Positions 8,564 to 16,608 of a DNA stretch of 64,000 nt are shown in pieces. Origin of the DNA: Planotetraspora phitsanulokensis (GTDB taxonomy: Bacteria > Actinomycetota > Actinomycetes > Streptosporangiales > Streptosporangiaceae); NCBI RefSeq assembly GCF_016863295.1, contig NZ_BOOP01000021.1, positions 124,001 to 188,000 on the forward strand, written 5' to 3'. A program made the position numbers and the translations under genes. Numbering within the stretch: position 1 is the first letter of the stretch; each line of letters starts with the position of its first letter. The notes beneath the pieces are model-generated. The model saw only the letters and a program-made list of their open reading frames with translations, was not told the DNA's origin and ran no database searches.

Positions 8564-8704
8564 TGCACGTCTGCCGCGGTGTCAGGTAGAGACATGTCCG
8601 GCTCCCTGAGCTGCTTGATTTCTCGGATGGATCAAGCATCGAGCCCGGCGGCGCGGGGAACAACGGCGACTATCGCAACGGTCGTTAACCCCGCAGTTGA
8701 CGAT

Positions 8705-9592
8705 TCAGTCGGGTAGCGGCCCCAGCTCGCGGACGACGCGGGCGAAGGCGCGGATGAGCTCGTTCTCCGACTCGCTGTGCCACACCAGGCCGTACGGCAG
8801 CGCCTCCATGTCGCGGACGGGCAGGTAGAGGATGTCGGGGCGGGGAAAGTATCGGGCCACGTGGACCGGGAAGAGCGTGACGGTCTCTCCCAGGACCGTG
8901 TGCAGGAAGATGTCCTCGATGTTGTTCACGTGGGCGCCGCGCTCGATGAGCCGGCCCCCGGGGGTGCGCTCCGGAACATAACGGTCGAACCAGTAACCCG
9001 GCACCGCATCGACACTGAGGTGCTGATAGTCGCTGACCGCCTCCACGGAGGCCGTGGACCGTCGGGCAAGAACGTGCTCGTTCGATACGGCCAGCACTCG
9101 CCGGTCTGCGAAGAGCAGGGGGCCCATGGTCAGGTCGGGCTCCTCGACGGGCAGCCAGGTGACCAGGATGTCGACATCCCCGTTCCGCAACTGGGCGAAC
9201 GGGTCGGTGAACGTCGCCGTCCGCAGGCGCAGCTCCCACTGCGGGTGGCGGGACCGGAAGCTCTCGAAGTACCGGCGCAGCTCCAAGACGTTGGCGGGGA
9301 ACAGGCTCACTCGGAGTGTGCCGGTCTTGCCTCTGGCGGCCAGCCGGGCCCGCTCCAGGCTCTGCGTCAGTCCCTGGTGTAGCTGGCGCAGGTCGTCGCG
9401 GAGCTGCTCGCCGATCGGCGTGAGCCGTACATTGCGGCTGTTGCGGGCGAAGAGGTCGACGCCGATGGCCCGTTCCTGCTTCTTGATGGCTTGGCTGATG
9501 CGGGCCACGGACACGTGCAGGCGTTCGGCCGCGCGGCCGAAGTGCAGCTCCTCCGCCAGGGTCAGGAAGATCTCGATGTCGCGCAGCTCCAC
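8705..9592 (-). CDS. LysR-family transcriptional regulator
   Basis: 295 residues. The N-terminal winged helix (residues 1-60: MELRDIEIFLTLAEELHFGR, then AAERLHVSVARISQAIKKQE) is followed by a LysR substrate-binding domain (about 90-290). The GTG start gives the canonical MELR opening. LysR proteins usually bind a small molecule and act on a divergent gene, but the upstream gene (9776-10189) is on the same strand, so the target is not obvious. It could control the VOC gene downstream. Confidence 0.9.
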   Translation of the reverse strand: MELRDIEIFLTLAEELHFGRAAERLHVSVARISQAIKKQERAIGVDLFARNSRNVRLTPIGEQLRDDLRQLHQGLTQSLERARLAARGKTGTLRVSLFPANVLELRRYFESFRSRHPQWELRLRTATFTDPFAQLRNGDVDILVTWLPVEEPDLTMGPLLFADRRVLAVSNEHVLARRSTASVEAVSDYQHLSVDAVPGYWFDRYVPERTPGGRLIERGAHVNNIEDIFLHTVLGETVTLFPVHVARYFPRPDILYLPVRDMEALPYGLVWHSESENELIRAFARVVRELGPLPD

Positions 9593-9775
9593 ATGGCCCC
9601 GTTCCGCCGTCCAGCCTCAGGCGGTGGACAAGTCTGACATATCAGGACGAATTCTAAGAGGGGGTGATCTTCCTTCATGGTGGTGCCGGCCTCGGGTGAC
9701 GGGGTGGGTTGCGGCATCAGGCGACGTTCGCCCTGTTGTCGGCTGACGGTGTCAGCCCGTGCTGAGTGGCGCGGT

Positions 9776-10189
9776 TTACTCGGCGTCGAGCTGGTGGTCG
9801 GCCCAGACGTAGCTTTCGGGTAGCAAATCGGTGATGAGGACCGTTCGGGTGCGGTCGTCATTGCCGACGATGACCTTGAGGTCGGGGAAGTAGTCGAGAA
9901 GGACCTGACGGCAGCGGCCGCATGGGGGGACGATGCCTCGGTCGCGGTCGCCCACGGCGACGATCGTGTTCAGCTCGTAGGCGCCCTGGGCGGCTGCCGT
10001 GCCGATGAGGACCAGTTCGGCGCAGGGTCCTCCCGTGAAGTGGTAGGCGTTCACCGCGGTGATGATCCGGCCGTCCTGGGCACGGGCTGCGGCTGCCACG
10101 GTGTGGTTGTCACCCCGGCAGCGAGTGCGAGCGACATGTGCTGCGGCCTGAATGAGTTCGTGGTCGACGTGGTGGGTCTGCGTGGTCAT
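9776..10189 (-). CDS. cytidine-deaminase-fold protein, blasticidin-S-deaminase-like
   Basis: 137 residues of the zinc cytidine deaminase superfamily. Cys56-x-Glu58 lies in YHFTGGPCAELVLIGTAAA, and Cys90-x-x-Cys93 in PPCGRCRQVLLD. By recall this is closer to the Aspergillus terreus blasticidin-S deaminase BSD than to housekeeping CDA: it shares the YHFTGGPCAELV block, the RGI-x-x-PCGRCRQVLLD block, and a LLP-x-x-YVW ending that places Tyr127 and Trp129 where BSD has its C-terminal Tyr and Trp. It probably acts in the cytosol on cytidine or a cytosine nucleoside antibiotic. Plain cytidine deaminase remains the alternative. Confidence 0.85.
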   Translation of the reverse strand: MTTQTHHVDHELIQAAAHVARTRCRGDNHTVAAAARAQDGRIITAVNAYHFTGGPCAELVLIGTAAAQGAYELNTIVAVGDRDRGIVPPCGRCRQVLLDYFPDLKVIVGNDDRTRTVLITDLLPESYVWADHQLDAE

Positions 10190-10258
10190 CTTCTCTGCCT
10201 TCGTCAGCTGTCAGGCGATGGTGGCGAGTGACGACGGTGATGATCCGCCACTCATCGA

Positions 10259-10353
10259 ACTAATCTGGCACGCGAGTAGCCCCAAAGAGATCAAGGCTCT
10301 AATGGGAATCGTGTCCCTGACCTGGGTCTTTGCTCGTGGAGCGGGTGACGGGA
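10259..10353 (+). repeat. decayed integrase terminator / tRNA-Gly att relic
   Basis: Has AATCTGGCACGCGAGTAG and AAAGAGATCAAGG, a worn terminator hairpin (CTGACCTGGGTCTTTG arm), and then GGAGCGGGTGACGGGA, the outermost 16 bases of the tRNA-Gly 3' end. The match stops at 10353, where unrelated coding-like sequence begins, so this looks like one junction of an old insertion. Confidence 0.75.
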
Positions 10354-10537
10354 TGCGTCCCGCGGTCGAGTGGCGGACCCGGTCGGGAACCGGCCCGAAC
10401 GCGCTCGCGGGCTCGGCCGAGGCGGCCCGCTTCGGCTTCGAGACCATGCCGCAGACCCAAGGCGTGCACGAGTACGTGGTGGCCGAGGCGCTCGACGCGA
10501 GCGGCACCGCGCGGGGCGCCTCTGTGTCGATCCCGGT
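10354..10537 (+). pseudogene. possible truncated C-terminal coding fragment
   Basis: An open stretch translating as RPAVEWRTRSGTGPN...GVHEYVVAEALDA, with strong actinomycete codon bias but no start, joined directly to the tRNA-Gly relic. The ending resembles the C-terminal beta-sheet tail of secreted arylsulfotransferase-like proteins, but this is a weak recollection. It appears to be the end of a gene cut by an insertion. Confidence 0.4.
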
Positions 10538-10553
10538 GCACGTCAGATCGACG

Positions 10554-10610
10554 TTGACAGGCTTGGCTAATTGGATTAGCTTAAAGCTAACGAAGTTAGC
10601 CAATTGGAGA
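10554..10610 (+). promoter_or_regulatory. promoter with nested palindromic operators
   Basis: TTGACA (10554-10559) is a good -35, with TAGCTT (10577-10582) 17 bases on as a possible -10. Two inverted repeats overlap it: TTGGCTAA (10563-10570) with TTAGCCAA (10596-10603), and inside them the perfect TTAGCTT-A-AAGCTAA (10576-10590). A GGAGA ribosome site follows at 10606-10610. The likely binder is the TetR protein encoded at 11442-12008, which would repress its own operon. Confidence 0.7.
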
Positions 10611-10615
10611 TTGCA

Positions 10616-11449
10616 ATGACCGAGTACCTGACCATCGACGGTGGCACCCTCGCCTACGAGGTGACCGGCGATTCCGGGCCGCTCCTCGTGCTCGCCCACG
10701 GCATTGGCGACAGCCGCGAGGCATACCGCTTCGCCGCACCGGCCCTGGCGGCGGCCGGATACCGGGTCGCCGCCGTGGACCTGCGGGGCTGCGGTGAGTC
10801 CAGCGTGGGGTGGGCGTCCTATACGCGTACGGACATCGCGGATGACCTGATCGCCCTGGTGAACCACCTGGGTGGCCCGGCGGTGCTGGTCGGCCACTCC
10901 TTCTCAGGCGGCGCCGCCACGATCGCCGCGGCGAAGGCCCCGTCGCTGATCACCGCGGTGGTCGAGCTGGCGCCCTTCACCCGCAAACAGCAGATCTCGC
11001 TCGGCGACCTGCGGGTGACCCGCTATCGTCGCGGCACGTTCCGCTTGCTCGGCACCGGCCTGTTCGGCAGCGTCCGGCTCTGGAAGAAGTACCTGGACAT
11101 CGCGTACCCCGGGCCGAAGCCGGCGGACTGGAACGCGCGCCTCGACCGGATCGAAGCGATGATGCGCGAGCCGGGCCGGATGAAGGCTCTGCAGATGATG
11201 GGCCGGTCCGCTCCCGTGGACGCCGACGCCCAACTGGGCAACGTCCGGTGCCCGGTGCTGGTCGTGGAAGGCACGCTCGACCCCGACTGGGCCTCGCCGC
11301 AGGCCGAGGGCGAGGCGATCGTGGCCGCGCTGCCGTCCGGTCTGGGGCGCCTTGAAATGATTCCCGGCGCGGGGCACTACCCGCACGTCCAATTCCCCTC
11401 ACAGGTGGTCACCATGGTGCAGTCGTTCCTGGGCTCCGTCCGTGCCTAG
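10616..11449 (+). CDS. alpha/beta hydrolase
   Basis: 277 residues starting MTEYLTIDGGTLAYEVTGDS. Alpha/beta-hydrolase fold: oxyanion LAHGIGD, nucleophile elbow GHSFSGG, acid near VEGTLDPD, and His in GAGHYPH. The family includes esterases, haloperoxidases and epoxide hydrolases; the substrate is not evident. It is first in an operon with a TetR regulator whose GTG start overlaps its end by 8 bases. A paralogue lies at 20553-21419, sharing GPLLVLAHGIG-like and SGGAATIAAA stretches. Expression is probably repressed by that TetR protein through the operators at 10563-10603. Confidence 0.88.
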   Translation: MTEYLTIDGGTLAYEVTGDSGPLLVLAHGIGDSREAYRFAAPALAAAGYRVAAVDLRGCGESSVGWASYTRTDIADDLIALVNHLGGPAVLVGHSFSGGAATIAAAKAPSLITAVVELAPFTRKQQISLGDLRVTRYRRGTFRLLGTGLFGSVRLWKKYLDIAYPGPKPADWNARLDRIEAMMREPGRMKALQMMGRSAPVDADAQLGNVRCPVLVVEGTLDPDWASPQAEGEAIVAALPSGLGRLEMIPGAGHYPHVQFPSQVVTMVQSFLGSVRA

Positions 11450-12008
11450 GGCCGGCCTGGACGCGGCGGCGGTCGTCGCGGCCGGCGCGGCGCTCGCCGA
11501 CGAGGTCGGCTTCGCGGGCCTGACCATGGGTCTGCTGGCCGAGCGGGTCGGTGTGCGGACGCCGTCCCTCTACAAACACATCGACTCCCTGGAGGCGCTC
11601 CGGCACGGCATCTCCGTCCAGGCCAAACGCGAACTCGGGAACACACTGGCCCGGGCAGCCGCCGGCCGGTCCGGCCCGGACGCGGTCCACGCCATCGCCG
11701 ACGCCTACCGCCGCTGGGCCCTCGACCACCCCGGGCGCTACGTCGCCACCGTCCGTGCACCCGCAGCCGATGACGAGGAAGACCGCAGCGCCAGCGACGA
11801 GGCCTTGCAGATCCTCCTTGACGTCCTCTCCGGTTTCGGACTGAGCGACGCCCGCGCCATCGACGCCGCCCGCACGCTGCGTTCGGCGCTTCACGGCTTC
11901 GTCAGCCTCGAAAGCGCCGGTGGCTTCGGACTGCCCCGCGAGGTCTCCCGCAGCTACCGCTTCCTCGTCGACACCCTGATCGCCGGCCTGCGGTCCGACC
12001 AGCCCTGA
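11442..12008 (+). CDS. TetR-family regulator (WHG-type C-terminal domain)
   Basis: 188 residues. The N-terminal helix-turn-helix is LADEVGFAGLTMGLLAERVG with SLYKHIDSLEAL. The C-terminal part (about 80-185) fits the WHG-type TetR ligand domain, with the conserved LRSALHGFVSLESAGGFG stretch. The GTG start at 11442 lies inside the hydrolase gene, giving an 8-base overlap and likely translational coupling. It probably senses a small hydrophobic molecule and represses the hydrolase operon. Only the linkage supports that target. Confidence 0.88.
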   Translation: MPRAGLDAAAVVAAGAALADEVGFAGLTMGLLAERVGVRTPSLYKHIDSLEALRHGISVQAKRELGNTLARAAAGRSGPDAVHAIADAYRRWALDHPGRYVATVRAPAADDEEDRSASDEALQILLDVLSGFGLSDARAIDAARTLRSALHGFVSLESAGGFGLPREVSRSYRFLVDTLIAGLRSDQP

Positions 12009-12037
12009 CCACTCCACGCCCCCGAAGAAGGACCGCC

Positions 12038-12505
12038 ATGACCGCCGCCGACCCACTCCTGGGGACCACGAAGCCGCCCGCTGACGCGAAGACCCCAGCC
12101 CTGGCCTCGCCCGACGCCACCTCTGGAACGCCGGGCGTGGTCAATGGCCGACCACTGACCTGGCTGCGGATCGAAGGTCTGGCCGTCGCAGGAGCCGCTC
12201 TCGTCATCTTCGCCACCACCGGGCATTCCTGGTGGCTGATCCCGGCGCTGGTCCTCGTCCCCGACCTGTCCTGGCTCGCCTACCTCGCAGGCCGGCAGGT
12301 GGGCGCCTGGACCTACAACCTCACGCACACTGCGCCACTGCCGCTGGCACTGCTCGCCGCGGGAGCCGGATGGCACATCGGCGCGCTCACCGTCGCCGGT
12401 GCCGTCGGCTTGCTCCACCTCGGCCTCGACCGCCTCATGAAGTACGGCGTCAAGTACGACCACAGCTTCGGCATGACGCACCTGGGCGTGCACGGCGGCC
12501 ACTGA
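12038..12505 (+). CDS. DUF4260 membrane protein
   Basis: 155 residues. After a Pro/Ala/Thr-rich N-terminal tail (1-40) come about four hydrophobic segments (WLRIEGLAVAGAALVIF, WWLIPALVLVPDLSWLAYL and two more), ending in GLDRLMKYGVKYDHSFGMTH and LG, the signature ending of DUF4260 proteins. Function unknown. It follows the TetR gene by 29 bases with GAAGGACCGCC before the ATG, so it is probably the third gene of the hydrolase operon. Confidence 0.8.
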   Translation: MTAADPLLGTTKPPADAKTPALASPDATSGTPGVVNGRPLTWLRIEGLAVAGAALVIFATTGHSWWLIPALVLVPDLSWLAYLAGRQVGAWTYNLTHTAPLPLALLAAGAGWHIGALTVAGAVGLLHLGLDRLMKYGVKYDHSFGMTHLGVHGGH

Positions 12506-12711
12506 ACGACCGGCTCGGCACCGGCCGCTCTCTGCGGGCGGACCATGGGCAACACCACCCGACGAAACACGAACTCCGTACAGACCTCTCGCCTGCCCCG
12601 GTCGATGGGGCGGCGGGTGCAGGGATAAATGCCTTGCCGTCGATGGTGTGGCCCCGTGTATGGTCGCGCGGCAAAGCGTCACAAGGCGCGTTTGTCCAGT
12701 GAGGAGTGTGC

Positions 12712-13263
12712 GTGACCACCTTCGATGTTCCCGTTCGGTTGGAGACCGAGCGCCTTGTGGTACGGCCACACAAACCAGTCGATCATGACCAGGTAGCCGC
12801 GCTCGTCATGAACGGGGATGCGTCTAGTGCCCTTCCGCCGGGCTGTCCCTCTGCTGTTGAGGAAGTCAAGGAGTGGCTCGCTGACGGCGTTCATGGATTG
12901 CGACGCTCCGGCAAGGGCGTGCAGCTAGCGATCTTCACCAAGGACGGCGAACTGGTCGGCGGGATCAGCCTGCATGGAACCGACTGGAACACCGGGATCA
13001 CTCAAGTGGGCTACGGCGTGGGTCCCAAGTCTCGCGGACAGGGCATCGCACCCGAGGCGGTTCGCGCGGTTACGCGTTGGGCTTTCTCACTGGGCCTCCA
13101 TCGGGTGGAGCTACGCACCACTCTCGAGAATGAGGCGTCCCAGCGTGTCGCGGCCAAGGCCGGATTCACCTACGAGGGCACGTTGCGACAGGCGCAGCGC
13201 GGACATGACGGCATGCACGATCTGCTCGTATTCAGTTTTCTCGCGGACGAAGTCGTCGCTTGA
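12712..13263 (+). CDS. GNAT N-acetyltransferase, RimJ/RimL-like
   Basis: About 183 residues. It opens LETERLVVRPHKPVDHDQVA, typical of the RimJ/RimL class, with the acetyl-CoA loop GPKSRGQGIAPEA and a C-terminal LENEASQRVAAKAGF stretch. It acetylates an amino group on a protein N-terminus or a small molecule; the substrate is not predictable. GTG at 12712 is chosen because GAGGAG at 12701-12706 gives correct spacing; GTG at 12706 would overlap it. The gene stands alone. Confidence 0.85.
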   Translation: MTTFDVPVRLETERLVVRPHKPVDHDQVAALVMNGDASSALPPGCPSAVEEVKEWLADGVHGLRRSGKGVQLAIFTKDGELVGGISLHGTDWNTGITQVGYGVGPKSRGQGIAPEAVRAVTRWAFSLGLHRVELRTTLENEASQRVAAKAGFTYEGTLRQAQRGHDGMHDLLVFSFLADEVVA

Positions 13264-13447
13264 TCCCGTGCCCGGCGCGAGGGCACTGACGCACGGGCAG
13301 AGTGGACGGCACCAACCCGGAGAGCACCGGAGGCGCCGTGCCGCGATTGGAGCCGGCGGCCCGAGCGACCTGGCGCGGTGTGCCGATGGCCGACGAGTTG
13401 GTTCGGTACGGCGCGGTGTACCTACGGCGATGCCCTGCGTGGCGCTC

Positions 13448-13477
13448 GCGCTGCGACCGGCTCCCAGGTCGCAGCGC
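13448..13477 (+). terminator. GC-rich hairpin
   Basis: Perfect 11-bp stem (13448-13458 with 13467-13477, GCGCTGCGACC and its complement) and an 8-base loop, with no T-run. It sits in the 356-base gap between the acetyltransferase and the VOC gene. It may end transcription from 12712-13263 or be the trace of a lost element. Confidence 0.4.
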
Positions 13478-13514
13478 AGCGCGGGGACGCTGACGCAGAG
13501 CCAGCACGCGGTCC

Positions 13515-13605
13515 GGGGCCGCGGACAAGGCGATCACGGATGCGATCGACAAGCACATCAGCAGGTCTGACGATGACGAGGGCGGGTCGACAGTCGGTCG
13601 TCGGT
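13515..13605 (+). pseudogene. integrase 3'-end relic
   Basis: Near match to 42,350-42,425, the tail of an integrase fragment: GCGATCACGGATGCGATCGA, then CAAGCACATCAGCAGG and GATGACGAGGG. It encodes DKAITDAIDKHIS-type text. No upstream integrase sequence or tRNA end is present. It is another boundary scar of the same element family. Confidence 0.7.
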
Positions 13606-13619
13606 CGCGACGTCGCCGG

Positions 13620-14339
13620 TCACCAGGTGAAGCAGAACGGCTTGCCGAACGGGTCGGCGTAGACCCGCCAGTTGTCGCCCTCGCCGAGCAGCCTCGTCGC
13701 GCCGATGGCCAGGGCCGCCCGCTCCGCCGCGTCGATCTCGGACTCGTCGACCAGCAGGTCGAGGTGGGCCTGCTGCGGGTGGGCCGGATCCGGCCACTGC
13801 GGCGCGCGGTAGTCCTCGATCTGCTGGAACAGGATCGGCTGCCGGCCGTCCTCGCCGATCATCGCGACCCCCATGTCCGCGTCCAGGAACGTCACCGGCT
13901 TACCGGTCAGCTTGAAGTAGAAGTCGCTGGCCGCCGCCGCGTCGGGCACGTCCAGCATCACGCCCATCAGTGTGGTGTTCGGGTCGTCCTCCTTGAGGCA
14001 CAGGTCGAACGGGTGCCCGGCCGGATCGGCGAGCGTGTGCCACCGCTCGTTGCGGCGCAGCAGGGAGGCGCCGAGATCGACGGCGCGGTCGGCTGCCGTG
14101 TCGATGTCCGGTACGCGCAGGTCGAGGTGGGCCTGCTGCGGTGCGGTCGGGTCGGGCCACCGCGGCGGCACGTGGTCCGGAGCGAGTTGGAACGCGATGC
14201 GCCAACCGTCGTCGGTCAGCATCGTGATCCATTCCTCTTCTTCGTATGACTGCTTCCAGCCAGCCAGCGCGGCGTAGAAGTCGGCCAGCGCCTTGATGTC
14301 CCTGGCGTCGAACGCGACCGTCTTCAGCTTCGCGATCAT
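13620..14339 (-). CDS. two-domain VOC protein
   Basis: 239 residues made of two similar VOC modules (about 1-115 and 122-239). Both have the PQQAHLDL core and a Trp-Pro-Asp-Pro loop, and the modules end AGHPFDLCL and FGKPFCFTW. This is typical of the glyoxalase-like/bleomycin-resistance-like VOC proteins common in actinomycetes. Substrate unknown. It appears to be a single-gene unit. A single-module relative is encoded at 29125-29520, which shares YRAPQWPD and the HPFCL-type ending. Confidence 0.85.
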   Translation of the reverse strand: MIAKLKTVAFDARDIKALADFYAALAGWKQSYEEEEWITMLTDDGWRIAFQLAPDHVPPRWPDPTAPQQAHLDLRVPDIDTAADRAVDLGASLLRRNERWHTLADPAGHPFDLCLKEDDPNTTLMGVMLDVPDAAAASDFYFKLTGKPVTFLDADMGVAMIGEDGRQPILFQQIEDYRAPQWPDPAHPQQAHLDLLVDESEIDAAERAALAIGATRLLGEGDNWRVYADPFGKPFCFTW

Positions 14340-14523
14340 GTTTGCCCCCTCGTCCGGTAACCCGCCCCATCCTCGCGCACGGGTCCGACATCCGCCGGGA
14401 ATGCCGGCTGGCCACTGGAGCCTGCTCCGGAATCAGGGCGGCGGGCGCCGTGGCGCTCGCCGTACACAGCGCCCGGGTGCCGACAAGGAGTGCAGGCTCG
14501 TGGGCGTTCGCCTCGAAGTCGAC

Positions 14524-15315
14524 TCAAGCGTGGCGGCGCAGGATGGTCTCGGTTTGCTCGTCGGCAGGAAAGAACAGCTCGATTGACAGGTCGGACAGGG
14601 TGACGTCCATCGGGGTCCCGAATGTGCTCAGGACGGTGAACATCGACACTTCCTCGCCGTCGAGCTCCAGCCGCCATGACAAGACCGGGTCGTCCGCTTC
14701 GTCTGGAAAAAGGCTGCTCCACGTGTGGCGTTCCGGGATTGCGGGCCAGGTCGCGATCTCGTCGGCGAGTGCCGCAAGGCAGGGGTCTTGGGTCCGCACC
14801 ACGGCCCGGTCGAGCCGGCGCAGCAGGTAGGCGGACCATTGCGGGAAGTTTCTGGTACGGCCGGCGAGTCCGGCGGGGTGCAGGGCCATACGGAAAACGT
14901 TGGCCGGCACGCCGAGCACTTCCTCGGAGATGCCGGAGACCAGTCGGCGCGCAGCGTGGTTGCTGAGCTGCACATTCCACTGCCTGTCGATTGCGATGCC
15001 GGGGAACGGGTCGTGCGTGTCCAGCAGGGCCTGCAACGAGGCCCGGACCCGGGAAAGAGCCGACTCGGTCAGGGGCGTTTCCGGATAGCGGGGAGCGTAT
15101 CCGGCCGCCAGAAGCCAGTCGTTCCGCTCCCGCAGCGGCAGATCCAGATGCTGGGCGATCTTCATCAGCACGTCGGGACTCGGCTTCGACTTGCCCAGCT
15201 CGACGAAGCTCAGGTGGCGGGGCGAGATGCCGATCTCATGCGCCAGATCCATCTGGCTACGCCGGGCCAGTCCCCGTTGCCGGCGGATCAGGTGACCGAC
15301 GTTCGTAGGTGTCAC
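14524..15315 (-). CDS. XRE-type regulator with MmyB-like ligand domain
   Basis: 263 residues. Residues 5-65 are an XRE helix-turn-helix (LARRSQMDLAHEIGISPRHL, then SFVELGKSKPSP). Residues 100-255 match the MmyB-like C-terminal domain found with it in actinomycetes, which has a PAS-like fold and may bind fatty acid. GTG at 15315. The regulator is divergent from the small ORF/patatin unit (15435-16471), separated by 119 bases, and probably controls that shared region. Confidence 0.88.
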   Translation of the reverse strand: MTPTNVGHLIRRQRGLARRSQMDLAHEIGISPRHLSFVELGKSKPSPDVLMKIAQHLDLPLRERNDWLLAAGYAPRYPETPLTESALSRVRASLQALLDTHDPFPGIAIDRQWNVQLSNHAARRLVSGISEEVLGVPANVFRMALHPAGLAGRTRNFPQWSAYLLRRLDRAVVRTQDPCLAALADEIATWPAIPERHTWSSLFPDEADDPVLSWRLELDGEEVSMFTVLSTFGTPMDVTLSDLSIELFFPADEQTETILRRHA

Positions 15316-15434
15316 GAGACGTCACGATAGCCGGGGCGGCACGCGCCAGAACGAGTACCTGCCAGGTAGTCGCATCCGTGTCCACCAAGCGCGCAGGATG
15401 GCGACGTTCCCTCAAGTCGTGAAAGGAACCGAGA

Positions 15435-15524
15435 ATGCCGCTCCTCGTCACCACGGATGGAACCCGACTCTCACTGCTCGCCGCCGATCTCGGCGTCACA
15501 CAAGAAAAGAAGGTGGAACGGTGA
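15435..15524 (+). CDS. 29-aa small ORF coupled to the patatin gene
   Basis: ATG at 15435 with GAAAGGAACC ten bases upstream. It encodes MPLLVTTDGTRLSLLAADLG plus nine charged residues and ends TGA, overlapping the GTG start of the next gene (GTGA, 15521-15524). This arrangement is typical of translational coupling. It could be a leader, a small partner protein, or the stump of a longer gene. No relative is recognised. Confidence 0.5.
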   Translation: MPLLVTTDGTRLSLLAADLGVTQEKKVER

Positions 15525-16471
15525 CCGCCACTGTCCTTCAGTTGCTACGTGACCGCAAGCAACAAGGAAGTGCTCCCGGAAATCGCAGCGACGACGCGCG
15601 CCTGGTACTACTGGTCGAAGGCGGAAGCTCTCGTGGTGCGTACTCGAGCGGTATGACGATTGCCATCGAACAACTGGGGCTGTTGCCGATGTTCGATGCC
15701 GTCTACGGCAGTTCCGCGGGAGCGCTGAACGCAGCGTGGCTGCTGTGTGGTCGCGCAGAAAGCAGCATGCACGCATGGTGGGATCCGATCATCATGCGGA
15801 CGACCATCGACCCAAGGCGCGCACTGCTCCGGCGGCCGGTCGTGGACACTCGTTTCCTCGTCCACACCGTGTACACCGAGATCTTGCCGATGGGGTTTCA
15901 GGAGATCCTCGACAGCACCGTTGAATTCCACCCGATCGCCACAGACGCCCTCACAGGCCAGGCCGTCGATCTGCACGAGCAGATCCGTGACCAAGCAAGC
16001 TTGCAGGCCGCACTCCGCGCGTCGAGTGCGATGCCACTTCTCGCAGGCGAGCCGATCGAGATCGACGGGCGGCCGTTCGTCGACGCCGGGGTGAGCGAGG
16101 CGATCCCCGTACGGACGGCACTGGCTCAGAGGGCCACGCACGTCGTCGCGCTTCGCACTCGACGTATTGACGAGACCGCGTCGGCTCCGTCCCGAGGCGA
16201 ACGCCTGTTGTTGTCGCGATGGTTCGCCCGGCGCGCACCAGGAGCCCGCGAGACATGGCTGCGCCGCGAGGCCATCAGAGCGGAGGAAGAGGGGCTTCTG
16301 GCGTCGCACCCCGCGACCTTGCAGATCCGCCCGCCGATGGGCAGCGCGAAGATCGGCCGTACCGAACGGCGCCCAGACTTGCTCCGCGCAGCCGTCGACA
16401 CAGGTCGGCAGGCGGCGTTGAACGAACTGCGCTGCGTCGAAGACGCCTCTATGAGGTTCGCCCCGAGGTGA
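15521..16471 (+). CDS. patatin-like phospholipase
   Basis: About 316 residues from GTG 15521, which has AAGAAGGTGG upstream. Patatin fold: the oxyanion loop GGSSRGAYSSGM, the nucleophile elbow YGSSAGALNAA (G-x-S-x-G) and the catalytic Asp in VDAGVSEAIP together make the Ser-Asp dyad. It probably hydrolyses acyl ester bonds of lipids in the cytosol or at the inner membrane face. No signal peptide. It lies downstream of and overlaps the 29-aa ORF, and is divergent from the MmyB-like regulator that may control it. Confidence 0.88.
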   Translation: MTATVLQLLRDRKQQGSAPGNRSDDARLVLLVEGGSSRGAYSSGMTIAIEQLGLLPMFDAVYGSSAGALNAAWLLCGRAESSMHAWWDPIIMRTTIDPRRALLRRPVVDTRFLVHTVYTEILPMGFQEILDSTVEFHPIATDALTGQAVDLHEQIRDQASLQAALRASSAMPLLAGEPIEIDGRPFVDAGVSEAIPVRTALAQRATHVVALRTRRIDETASAPSRGERLLLSRWFARRAPGARETWLRREAIRAEEEGLLASHPATLQIRPPMGSAKIGRTERRPDLLRAAVDTGRQAALNELRCVEDASMRFAPR

Positions 16472-16494
16472 CATCGATCCCCGAGGACGCCCGC

Positions 16495-16608
16495 ATGCTC
16501 GACACAGCGCTTGGCACCGGCAAGACCGTGGCCTTGCCCCGCGGCCGGCTCGCCTACACCGAGCGCGGCTCCTCGGTCATGGACGCCAACGATCACAGAT
16601 GGGCTTGA
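16495..16608 (+). pseudogene. alpha/beta hydrolase N-terminal stump
   Basis: Open frame of 37 codons with TVALPRGRLAYTERGSS, the usual first strand pair of an alpha/beta hydrolase, stopping after VMDANDHRWA. The rest of the gene is gone and the end overlaps the convergent TetR gene. A real gene was probably cut here by insertion of the TetR/oxidoreductase pair. Confidence 0.5.
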
